Shown: positions 40,901 through 47,289 of the stretch, piece by piece
Numbering within the stretch: position 1 is the first letter of the stretch
Layout: each line of letters opens with the position of its first letter
Source: Fulvivirga sp.
GTDB taxonomy: Bacteria; Bacteroidota; Bacteroidia; Cytophagales; Cyclobacteriaceae
NCBI GenBank assembly: GCA_028280565.1
Contig: JANQLQ010000212.1
Location: forward strand, 1 to 63,078
DNA length: 63,078 bases
Reading direction: 5' to 3'
The notes under the pieces: generated by a model
Seen by the model: only the letters and a program-made list of their open reading frames with translations
Told to the model about the DNA's origin: nothing
Database searches by the model: none
Made by a program: the position numbers and the translations under genes

Positions 40901-43900
40901 TTTGATCTTGTAACGATTGTGGTTTTGAGCATTTATCGTATGGATTATCTGACCGGGAGATGGATAGGTATACTCCAGCGTATCCACCGGAAGCAGCTCC
41001 TTGGAGCGCGTCATCATCTTGAGGACATAGTGGTAGGTAGTATCCGGATGCCCACTGATATCAAGCATCTGATACAAGGAATTGGCGGGTACCTGGGATA
41101 ACTTGCCTAACGTATACAATGTGTTATCCACTATGTTGCCTGCGCTTAGCTGCATCCTTTCTACCACAAAATGATCGATCGTATCCAGAGCAGGGTAACT
41201 CCAATCCAATGAAAGCAACCGTTCCCCGGTGACCATAGCCGAAAGAGTAACGTCTGCATGGACCTGGTTTATAACAGTAGTATCATACTCCTGCTTCACC
41301 AGGCTGATTCCATCTGGTTGAAAGTAGTAAGCAACGAACATGACCTCCTGATTTCCGCTATCATAGAGACGGAGGCGATTTTCACTTCCCGGTGGAATGA
41401 CATGGATCAGTTGCAATTGCCGTTGCTCATTCTTTTGGTAAACATTCATATATATCTCATGAGTATCATTAACTGTTGCCCATTCATAGGTCACAGCATT
41501 GTTTTCAACGACCGGTTTCCGGAAGGTGACAAAATCGGTATCACTGTCTATGGGCTGATAAGGTGTGACCGAGGTGTTGACCAATGCCTGGCGTATAGAT
41601 GGCCTGCCATGGCTCAATTCAAAATCGTAGTCCAACGTATCACCCGCTATGGTAGCCTTAAAGTTGGATTTTTTGCCGTAAAACAGCTCGCTCACTATGA
41701 AGGCCCCATTAGCACTGGTGAGCGTCTCCCTGTTCACTTCTACACCAATCACCTTAAAAGCCTGGTTTGGCAACACATAATCGTCCTCCGTCAGCAAGTA
41801 CCCTTCAAACATTCCATTGGGTGCTATGGAAGAGTTTGTACGCTGCTCAAAAGCCGGCAGGCCGTCTTTTAATGCGACGATCTTGTATTCATACGGTTGA
41901 CCATGCAAAACCAATGAATCTTCGACAAAGTCTTTGCCGGAGATGTTGCTTAGGATCTCATTGTCTCGCTCCAATAATAACTGATCGTATTGCCAGCTTT
42001 CCGGTTGCCATGAGACCAGGATCCGGTCGGTCCCAGAGGCGTGCAGCTGAATGTCCGGTACTTTTTCCGGGCCTGTAGTGAGCGCATTGGCCGTATCACG
42101 CTTAGTGATAATAGTATTATTATAGCGAGGTATTACCGTATATTGATACTGGTTACCTCCTCTCAAGGTATTTGGATCATCGTAAGCATAGGCATCGACT
42201 ACTTCTATTGGTGAAGGAGTATCTGAAGACCTGTCCACCGGATATGTACCCAAAAGGATCTCATCCATGGCTTCGTTGTCCTCCAGCCTGGCCCGTCGCA
42301 CTTCGTATTGATCTGCATTAAGTGTCCCGGTAGGCGTTTCCGGGTCTATTGTGATCTTTACCTGGAAAGGGCCGGACTGCTCCGGATCAAGGGTTACGAT
42401 GGGTGGCTCCGGCTGCGGAAACTGCGCAGTATCGCTTTCCGCCGAAAGCTTGCGCCCCGTACCTTCTTCAAAAACCTTTAGCAGGTAGTCTTTTGCAGGG
42501 TTGCTACCCGCAGTGGTGGGATGTTCTAGCCATACCTCAGGATCATACGTTTCAATACCACCATTGAAGTTACTGGCTTCAATGCGTAACGGATAGGTGT
42601 CCGCATCAGTGGAACGAATGTTCAGTTTTGCTTCTTTGATATCGTTCTTTGAACTGGTGGTACTATTCTCATCTTCGAAGCGCCATTGACCGTACAAATC
42701 GGGGAACTGCTGTGCTTCGCCAATAAAAATATCCATGTAATCAGCATCGATCTGCTCATCAGAACGGACTTTGGACCACAACCTGACCAACCCAATTTGC
42801 CCGTTAAATTTTCCAATGCTCATATTTGTCTCAAGCGGCCCGGCATAAAAATCATTGTCTTGAGCGACCTTATTTCCATTAACGTAAAAAGACAATTGAC
42901 CGCCTTGTGATGAAAAGGCCAGGTGGCTCCATTGATCGTTAACAGCAACGGGAGAGGTAAGTGATCTTTGTCCGTTTTCAGCCATGAGGTGACCTGAGGC
43001 ATCCAGCCCGACGGACAACCCTCCACCGGACTTAAAAAGGGACATTTCACGGTCCGCCTCTCTTTCCGGATTAAGCCAGAGCTCTAACGTCCAATCGGCC
43101 ATATTGCCCGTGAGCTCAGGGGTAAGATAGACTCCTTGAGTACCGTCGCCGGATAGGGTTACTGCGCGATCAAACAAAAGTTCTTTCTGCGTGATATGGG
43201 ATAGGGAAAGTAGTTCTTCATGCATGATCCGGCCACTTTCCTTGTCTTGAATGATCACATACAAAGCCTCGTTGACCTGTTGCAGAAAGGTGTAGTTATC
43301 TATTTCGAAACTGAACCGGACGCGGGCCTCCGTCAATGCATTCGCGGTGAAATTCATGTTCAGCGTATTCCCTGTCACACCTACTGCCGGGGAGAGAAAT
43401 CTATTCTCCTTACTTACTCCGTAAGCCATGATGTAGTAGGTGAAACTGCCGTTGAAGGGCGTTTCGTCTACATATTGTGTTACTTGCCTGCCTTCCAGCA
43501 CCTGGTACGGAGTAGAAAAACCCTGGTCTTCTCTAAACAAGAGGTAACCCTCCGCATTATCCACACTTTGCCATGAGACCGTAATGCTGCTAAGACTGGC
43601 TTGTGAATGAATTCCATCCTCTCTCCGTGTGGCAGAAACACTCTGCGGGTTAATGCTATGGGCGTCATCGTCCAGGAAACCTCCCAAAACCAATTCGGGT
43701 GCGGATATTTTGCCGGTAAAAGCGGTTTTGAATGCCTGAGAGAAAAGATAGAACTTAGTTTCTCCATCGCTACCCTGGCTTCTTGTGTCAAGGTAGGCCA
43801 AATTTAACTGTTCCTGTGAATCACTTCGGATATGTACAGAATCTTTTTGACTAGTGTCGTTGACCAAATAACTCGTGTTGGAGCCCCCTACAATAAATAT

Positions 43901-44053
43901 CGAATCTCCCAGGTCTATTACGTGCCCTGGTTGATTCAGCGGGACCTGGTCCCCGGTCAGCGGGGGGCTGCTTACATTAGCTCCTTGAGCGTAGGTGAAT
44001 AGGGGCATCAAGGCATAGAGTCCCCCTATAAGCAATAATTTTAATGCTTTCAT
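31943..44053 (-). CDS. Giant modular surface protein with T9SS sorting domain
   Basis: A 4036-residue secreted protein. Signal peptide MKALKLLLIGGLYALMPLFT ends at YAQ (about 23). Residues about 145-230 resemble a fibronectin III domain; about 295-460 form a LamG/concanavalin-like domain (DWTLELWLNP...WSHLAFSSQGG...LYGQWRF). Many fibronectin-like and carboxypeptidase-regulatory-like units follow. Residues about 2510-2970 are a distinct non-repeat region ending in DDDDGDHFSVDAF and GGRSSCPYEPGT. Near the end are at least three SbsA/Big_5-like units (DGLYSLGD, DGVYDPGD, DGTIHMGT) and a type A T9SS C-terminal domain (about 3955-4036, VYPNPVNDD...). It should be exported by the T9SS and tethered to or released from the cell. 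Last gene of an operon with two collar/fibre-type proteins. A role in adhesion or surface structure is inference. Confidence 0.9.
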   Translation of the reverse strand: MKALKLLLIGGLYALMPLFTYAQGANVSSPPLTGDQVPLNQPGHVIDLGDSIFIVGGSNTSYLVNDTSQKDSVHIRSDSQEQLNLAYLDTRSQGSDGETKFYLFSQAFKTAFTGKISAPELVLGGFLDDDAHSINPQSVSATRREDGIHSQASLSSITVSWQSVDNAEGYLLFREDQGFSTPYQVLEGRQVTQYVDETPFNGSFTYYIMAYGVSKENRFLSPAVGVTGNTLNMNFTANALTEARVRFSFEIDNYTFLQQVNEALYVIIQDKESGRIMHEELLSLSHITQKELLFDRAVTLSGDGTQGVYLTPELTGNMADWTLELWLNPEREADREMSLFKSGGGLSVGLDASGHLMAENGQRSLTSPVAVNDQWSHLAFSSQGGQLSFYVNGNKVAQDNDFYAGPLETNMSIGKFNGQIGLVRLWSKVRSDEQIDADYMDIFIGEAQQFPDLYGQWRFEDENSTTSSKNDIKEAKLNIRSTDADTYPLRIEASNFNGGIETYDPEVWLEHPTTAGSNPAKDYLLKVFEEGTGRKLSAESDTAQFPQPEPPIVTLDPEQSGPFQVKITIDPETPTGTLNADQYEVRRARLEDNEAMDEILLGTYPVDRSSDTPSPIEVVDAYAYDDPNTLRGGNQYQYTVIPRYNNTIITKRDTANALTTGPEKVPDIQLHASGTDRILVSWQPESWQYDQLLLERDNEILSNISGKDFVEDSLVLHGQPYEYKIVALKDGLPAFEQRTNSSIAPNGMFEGYLLTEDDYVLPNQAFKVIGVEVNRETLTSANGAFIVSELFYGKKSNFKATIAGDTLDYDFELSHGRPSIRQALVNTSVTPYQPIDSDTDFVTFRKPVVENNAVTYEWATVNDTHEIYMNVYQKNEQRQLQLIHVIPPGSENRLRLYDSGNQEVMFVAYYFQPDGISLVKQEYDTTVINQVHADVTLSAMVTGERLLSLDWSYPALDTIDHFVVERMQLSAGNIVDNTLYTLGKLSQVPANSLYQMLDISGHPDTTYHYVLKMMTRSKELLPVDTLEYTYPSPGQIIHTINAQNHNRYKIKLEEDRIQDRSWQGISVRVIDEATNQAIQEVRLSKELIVNGNEILYYHPEDAAWPGTSLEFQPFKREVYVNTAKSESFKATRAAKDSQLPDQLTPDPTATNELQVPVLYASKDARNQVFLHWTYPDYTDVTFNVEKTRWKEGWTPEDWNGNNPNYPVERFTLPGNRRSLVDTTHAGTSIAGDTMIYRIMAEFYKIDEEGTVTETLYSDWVADHGVARQYHQVGGYVFNANGSPQPHVWVGIGDQWTLSDAAGHYTLNDLELFGASIGVDYVKPGTTEISHLANLNIDPSRQVHTYDIELSGNNEFWESDVASASQIVGLATESDPVTLTNKVRWMVNGKRYSGSKVYNNLQAELVKSNVKNGQMLLYVDSLVSNNPSSADYVVETYLRDAVEEDHLTGALGQSFIQWEVFDAPHYVAAFADQKNGWVELHFAHRKRNIDGFIIVRGEEVIGEVAADATYFRDVTGIPGQIYPYIIYSYIVREGQVIPSMQSSATVSAEYPAPGSVLNFSAKETIIRDEQDDPIQDADGNDIVDNSVTLSWRYPDDEVAIKGVRIFRDAKQIATLDAPDSVFIDEQGVPETYTPYAIQSYDYREGEFHFGEKAELAFNYPRLQQPVDFAVTGYQGEINPDDQVYDSLKVSWEYYASAIDGFELLIKEVESGKEVVNEYIESVADQNDYEYIFSEGFSEVAYEFILKTRSIREDYTYLSKEVSQSVTYDKLYAPFFKTNEVFTTLLNSPTIDSKRVPLNWALDNPENLKYDGLFLTVEKREGNSFVPYTYTYTSLGQIHQINFDKLDLAPGQQLYELLMNEDQSGTNEFRASIQAYQRKGEDKLLSAINTLPFIVELTASDKYPSHVEATGNQPNNVILNWDYPMDDGGNIVDPLPVRYIVYRDGFVIHRLSGDVYSFTDANADPGVSHLYEVSAEYADGEEYKSPVRGSRLGDGVISVMALSRLNSPIQGAKFRLSATYNGLSYQKVDATDNEGNVRFDLLPYSGSGIEYTVQPLENREHYDPSSFTTTLSHTLPQNSSLVFTNDHQRTISGTIRNANCSSGCGHENVRVHLYLSEDSDDTNDVSNGHALTDKNGQFTLSVPYNLSLYESIYILVDNTEELSAELVEDEIDTVYFDYLLSETSDWVPDERGGDFRKLKVELLDELQSNELYELEILDNNAFPINLEVTGPGICEVLTDYEFLLRIYDDNQQMEEQVWTQNQSLDSLLLPPYNHHIEVIDVNKSDRFSEVLLDYFRSRDLYLSNNVENFIKSVDPNVDENDKRSLMDEIHYLRYNERSEILVEVQNPGNKSLSCGDFDLVMVADDSNERFYNSLSFTVKPQQTINGKECDVTSGYIIPKFNGGEWFNGQPENKDSLTYDPEEGWDELYIVATTPNMNAPYTQLLELYYYDDHGSFQGMETMEILVLGTQDAPGSDVFIIPESNGDNYQELVPLYVLRDPPGDNSTAFISEKSSINFQFKRRHNNGGGVDISKGGGTSLGGYELEIDLSGEIGGHTERQYSNSYSLEFKEQISTVKKATVSENLEGYLDGPDADIVVGISVVLAYGIVENLDLINDCEITKEKVMSVIPNEITSSWVYTRSQIKNTINYYNSLIEPDGNGGYVPTEGTIFSDSTGVDPEQFVADLGAGKEMFEKLLEQMDTKFTPTCEMCEFVEYYKQEYEGKRLIKLKISSDIDDLVADVKSFCNEYVLENDECVPLPDIVKYWNDEIRGYNNDEQEENDLDANNYNNAYRKYLAAKEIVAFYEAANRDRLLAENIEDVFLERLDEFEGFEPLENITFGAGASVSRTIEKETYEGEVFERKFSLDGKLVVDIGHKTENQILHWAGIGAGVSNEMEFFNSKFKSKVKTTSKYFHRSTYEFSESNATEFKTGFILADDDDGDHFSVDAFHSWTDGATKTTPYFSILGGRSSCPYEPGTVPRDMPRIQLTDETGELWPTKYYDLHPDQALAIPIAFSSGNLFNEHRLVQVTVPLGTNKKGLNMEIENVKVNNYRGSVALVQPANPGEGDFPVSADGNYYTYLVADRSGLPFFNFDDIELVVKPNCYGGKGTYWEDEAIYDTLKLEFHFQKPISPAVLSTENGTWLVNTEEGRNVVPLKLTGYDVRQQMHSFEEIYLEYKRRSDQHWTRLSDSEGGYSTLGKDLLWEFYQDNLNTYQDPTFPVLWDPEEASAIDGEYLIRAVVVHDNGTTGTSNEVAGVIDTRQPTLAGPPEPVDGLYSLGDNISIAFDESIDCDKFLAESDILVEVRIEGEQVPYSITCDGSAVSILLDETVITTYDGQNMEVRVSGIYDLNNNPSKDSFYVWDFQLDYQKQTPSGFEALPLSSSVFNASSPSELLYQVLNYDVYEKSASIRDIRLMYRRENTTDWTDAYILTQEQLANNYEALGDNSQVPRDTLRLHVGQFLSNDIALDDGVYEVQLVLTGDSGLQNVQSMPSVTIDRVAPALLGIPAPADGVYDPGDEVVLGFDETVDCGYVSEEHFFSEISVPGSLVTEPFVPVRYHCAGDQLLVFYDESQFNEKLGRTLKVGIKEVRDLAGNKTDSLYHEFTVAQFGKSTSPASLLEASTNWVVNVEKPSVTFTIAEYDLFEQHYSLDSMILQFSGDKESWDPIETVTRDQLRIYFENNGGATANNYPVYPINWIPPVAYQDTVLEVRAKVFGEGFPKYSDVAEGRIDRISPVVQSSSPSDGTIHMGTMVMLSFSEDMDTGSLDTGAVSVGQVMEGDGSASRMASTYEVDPAMYTTFLDGNTLEILFDDHFTSQYAGEQLELKVAELRDLNGNALAEDVEEFFTVLNLNADGTEAAIRALDFEGEQLASGPIQLDWNNVSEDIVHYELERSSNGQKFTPIATVTSQAVERYTYEDLVNFEEAIYYRLKLYDQQGTHTRSKVVMITDTGIEIPQLLEVYPNPVNDDRILRFAVINTSPGAVSKVMIMDLSGVVLMEEEIETMDKVYHQVQLDKSMSPGVYMLNVEHPGFNNSIRFIIE

Positions 44054-44110
44054 TGTACTATCTTCCTGTTAAGGTGAATGATATAAAGCCGTTGAGTACC
44101 GGGAGTAACT

Positions 44111-45454
44111 CTATCGTGTAGCCCCTGTTTTAATTTTGTTAAGTTCCTGTTTGAGTGAGCTGTTCTCCTTTTTCAGATCGATCACATAAAGAGTCAACTC
44201 TTCGATCTTCTGAAGCAGGATTGCATTGATCTCGGACTGGTTATAGCCTTCTTCGCTGACTTGCTTCGCCGAAGGCACACCGGGTAGGTGCTTGTTGGCT
44301 ATGATGTATGCCTCTACCTCTGGGAGCTGCCTTAGTTCATACCCTTCCTCAAATACAAAATCAGACCAGGTAGCTGTCGGATCCATGTGTAGCTCTTTTA
44401 CCTGCGCAGTTCCATAAATTCTTAAGTTAGCGGCTTCATTCGATGCACCAACAGTCAAGCCCTGGTCAAACTTCCCGTTACCGGCCACGTGTAGCTTTTC
44501 CTGCGGATTTTCAACACCAATACCCAGGTTGCTCTTGAAGTAATTATCATTGTTTCCTGCAAACCAGGCTGAATTATCAATACTTCCCGTCCAACCATCG
44601 TGCTCTACAAACAATCTTATCGCTTGGCCTGAACTTCTTATTTGAAAAATTGGATCTCCACTACCGGGGTTTGCCTCTACCCTGTATGCCAATCCCGAGG
44701 TAGAACGAAGGTCTCCTTTAATGGAGTAACCACTATAATCGGAGGGTGATTCCATCAAGACCAGGCGTTCCCCCGAGGCATTACCGCTTACCACTTCGTG
44801 ACTGGTGGCTTTGATGTAATAAGCAACAGCTATGTTCATTGGTCTTGTTTCAGTGCCACCCTTATGGTCAATTGTGTGCTTATGGCTTCCTGCATACTCC
44901 GTATGCTTATTGTGCGAAACAGCATCATTCACACCACTACCAGAGGTGCCTGCATTCGATCCCCCTTCCCTGGCAAGACCTTTGATCTCATGCCTGTGAT
45001 TACCGGCATTTTGCATCCCGTGATTATGTGATTTAAATTGATCCCCCTGGCTGGTTCCAATCCCTTTATTTTCATTTTTCCTGTCAGCGTCCACGTTACT
45101 GGACCCATTGAAGCCCCGTAGAAATTGTCCGCGGAGGTCGGGAAGGTTGAAGTTATTGCCTGATTCACCATAGGTATCTTTTATTGCCTCGTATAATTCC
45201 GGGTAGTCCGTCTTACTCAGTGACCTACCATCACAAAAAAGGTACCCGATAGGTCTGCTGCTTCCCGCTATGGCTATGATTGTTCCAACAGGGTTGGTTT
45301 GATTAACTTGGTTAAAACCCGATACTTCGGGATCATCATCATAGGTAGGAACTGACTGTGCAAAGGCTGAAAACGCTAAAAAATTGGCCATAAAGACCAG
45401 TCCAATTTTTATGGACAAAAATTCTTTGGCCAAGTGTGTGTAACTATTTTTCAT
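44111..45454 (-). CDS. Secreted phage tail-collar domain protein with coiled-coil C-terminus
   Basis: A 447-residue protein with a signal peptide ending near residue 33 (AFAQ). Residues about 55-225 match the phage tail-collar fold: IGYLFCDGRSLSKTDYPELY, FNLPDLRGQFLRGF, HNHG, HKHTIDH and RPMNIAVAYYIKA, with His-rich loops. A single beta unit LGIGVENPQEKLHVAG follows. The last 100 residues are the Bacteroidota fibre tail (HLPGVPSAKQVSEEGYNQSE) and a Leu/Lys/Glu coiled coil. It is probably an extracellular trimer. It lies 57 nt upstream of the giant gene and is surely co-transcribed. No phage genes are near, so it is a host surface protein, not a prophage remnant. Confidence 0.85.
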   Translation of the reverse strand: MKNSYTHLAKEFLSIKIGLVFMANFLAFSAFAQSVPTYDDDPEVSGFNQVNQTNPVGTIIAIAGSSRPIGYLFCDGRSLSKTDYPELYEAIKDTYGESGNNFNLPDLRGQFLRGFNGSSNVDADRKNENKGIGTSQGDQFKSHNHGMQNAGNHRHEIKGLAREGGSNAGTSGSGVNDAVSHNKHTEYAGSHKHTIDHKGGTETRPMNIAVAYYIKATSHEVVSGNASGERLVLMESPSDYSGYSIKGDLRSTSGLAYRVEANPGSGDPIFQIRSSGQAIRLFVEHDGWTGSIDNSAWFAGNNDNYFKSNLGIGVENPQEKLHVAGNGKFDQGLTVGASNEAANLRIYGTAQVKELHMDPTATWSDFVFEEGYELRQLPEVEAYIIANKHLPGVPSAKQVSEEGYNQSEINAILLQKIEELTLYVIDLKKENSSLKQELNKIKTGATR

Positions 45455-45541
45455 CGGGATGAATAGGTTAAGGTGGTTTCTAGAAGATTTTTGTAATCTT
45501 TGAATTGTTTTATAGGAATATGCCGTTAAGCAATCATCACA

Positions 45542-46945
45542 TTAGTTGTCAACTGATTGAGTACAGCGGTGCGTTTCGGCAAGTCGCTGGTTCTCCTGCT
45601 TCAGTTCAATCAGGTACAGTGTCAACTCCTCGATCTTTTGCAGCAATAGTGCATTGACCTCTGACTGGTTGTACCCTTCTTCGCTTACTTGTTTTGCGGA
45701 GGGTATACCGGGCAAGTGCTTGTTTTCTTGTATGAAGGTATTTACTTCTTCAAGTGTAGGCAGATCATAATCTTCATCAAATACAAAATCGGACCAGGTA
45801 GCCGTAGGGTCCATGTGCAATTCTTTGACCTCTGCTGTGCCGTAAAGCCGCAGGTTTTTATTGCTGGATGATGACCCAACGGAAAGGTCACCGGTAAAAT
45901 TTCCATTGCCTGAAACATTGATATTCGTAGCGGATAATTTCCCAATGGAAAGGTCTCCTGAGAATATACCATTACCAGCGACATGTAATTTTTCTGCTGG
46001 AGAGGAAACACCTACCCCGATACGTCCATCATTGGCAATAAACATTTTTCCATTTTTATCACCATCCATTGCTGTGCTAAACACCAGCTTTGAGCCATCT
46101 GCACCCTGTTTTTCAGCGCTAATACCGGCTAAGGATATATCTTGATTAGTTCCACTCTTATCGTAATTAAAGAATGAAATTTGGCCAAAAGTCATACCAT
46201 CATTGTTTCGCGCACCGTACAAAAGCAAATTTGCACCTGTATTTGATGTGGCACCATCTCTACCGTTAATGGACAGGTTTCCGCGCACATCTAGTTTTTC
46301 CGACGGAGTACTGGTACCAATGCCAAGGTCCCCGGCATCGGTCAAGATCATATTCAGATCATTCCCGGTATTAAACTTAAAACTTCCGTCACCGGAGTCA
46401 TCATGATCTGCCTTGAAGCCCATGGGACCGCTGGTTTTAAATGTCCGGTTGAATCCCATGAAAATATCTCCTTCAACATGCAGCTTTTCAAATGGATTAC
46501 TGGTACCTATCCCAACTTTACCGTCGCTTTTTACTACCAACCCACTTTCTTTTGAAAAACCTTTGGAAATGAACATTACCCAAGCTGTATATTTGGGACT
46601 GCTACTATGTGTTCTCATATCGGCTTTAATATGCCATTCACCACCTTGATCTATCATCCTTACATATAGTAACTTCCCTTCGGTACCACCTTCATAGATA
46701 TCTCCCGTTCCTAAATCAAAGCTAACTACTGCCGCATCCCAGGTATTGACATCATAGCCTGTTTCAACTAATTGTTCGTGAGGAATGTTTTTAAAACTTT
46801 TAAATTCAATAGACCTGTCTTGACTAAAGGATCGTACTAATCCTAGGCAGCATAATACGAACAAAAGCAATACTGACCTGTTAATGGAACCGAATAAGTC
46901 TTTCCTGGCTGGTGGATCTGTTTTGGAATTGTAAACTTTTTTCAT
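45542..46945 (-). CDS. Secreted fibre protein with GIGT beta repeats and coiled-coil C-terminus
   Basis: A 467-residue protein with an N-terminal hydrophobic segment (SVLLLFVLCCLGLVRSFSQ) acting as a signal. After a beta-rich head come three copies of a tail-fibre repeat: VGIGTSNPFEKLHVEGD, LGIGTSTPSEKLDVRGN and IGVGVSSPAEKLHVAGN. The last 100 residues closely resemble those of the collar protein downstream (KELHMDPTATWSDFVF, HLPGIPSAKQVSEEGYNQSE) and finish in a coiled coil. First gene of the operon. A trimeric extracellular fibre is likely from the repeat style; binding target unknown. Confidence 0.82.
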   Translation of the reverse strand: MKKVYNSKTDPPARKDLFGSINRSVLLLFVLCCLGLVRSFSQDRSIEFKSFKNIPHEQLVETGYDVNTWDAAVVSFDLGTGDIYEGGTEGKLLYVRMIDQGGEWHIKADMRTHSSSPKYTAWVMFISKGFSKESGLVVKSDGKVGIGTSNPFEKLHVEGDIFMGFNRTFKTSGPMGFKADHDDSGDGSFKFNTGNDLNMILTDAGDLGIGTSTPSEKLDVRGNLSINGRDGATSNTGANLLLYGARNNDGMTFGQISFFNYDKSGTNQDISLAGISAEKQGADGSKLVFSTAMDGDKNGKMFIANDGRIGVGVSSPAEKLHVAGNGIFSGDLSIGKLSATNINVSGNGNFTGDLSVGSSSSNKNLRLYGTAEVKELHMDPTATWSDFVFDEDYDLPTLEEVNTFIQENKHLPGIPSAKQVSEEGYNQSEVNALLLQKIEELTLYLIELKQENQRLAETHRCTQSVDN

Positions 46946-47289
46946 GACTGTTAATTACGTTTATAGGATTTAAAAGGAGAATACGCTTCAAAACTCTACA
47001 TTTATCCCAGCCCCATAGCTTTGATGAAGGATAGCATTTAGATAGGAATAGGGATATAAAAAGGTTGTAATGGCTCGGAAGATTTTTTCTTAATCTCCGA
47101 TCAACAAACTATTAACCAATGATTTACAGCATTAATCTGCCTGTATCTTCACTATATTAATTCATCATTAACTTTTTGTTTCCCTTACGCTAGGTCCTTG
47201 TTTTTGCTTAGGCCATAGTCTTTTTTTTACCAGATTTACATCTTGATCATTTAATTGTTTTGGACCACGTTAAGTGAAACCCTGATCTT
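46946..47289. promoter_or_regulatory. Divergent intergenic region, A+T-rich
   Basis: About 340 nt between the fibre operon (minus) and the sensor-kinase gene (plus), so promoters for both must lie here. It is A+T-rich, especially 47080-47180. I find no exact TAnnTTTG box with a matching TTTG upstream, no palindrome and no repeat. Confidence 0.4.

Noticed and set aside
41258-41872. 204-residue open frame on the plus strand inside the giant gene
   Set aside because: It is antisense to a continuous modular protein with clear domains, has no start context or homology signal, and is a shadow of the codon pattern.
44111-46945. Prophage remnant, suggested by tail-collar and tail-fibre domains
   Set aside because: Both proteins have secretion signals and Bacteroidota-type coiled-coil tails, and no capsid, terminase, portal or lysis gene is near.
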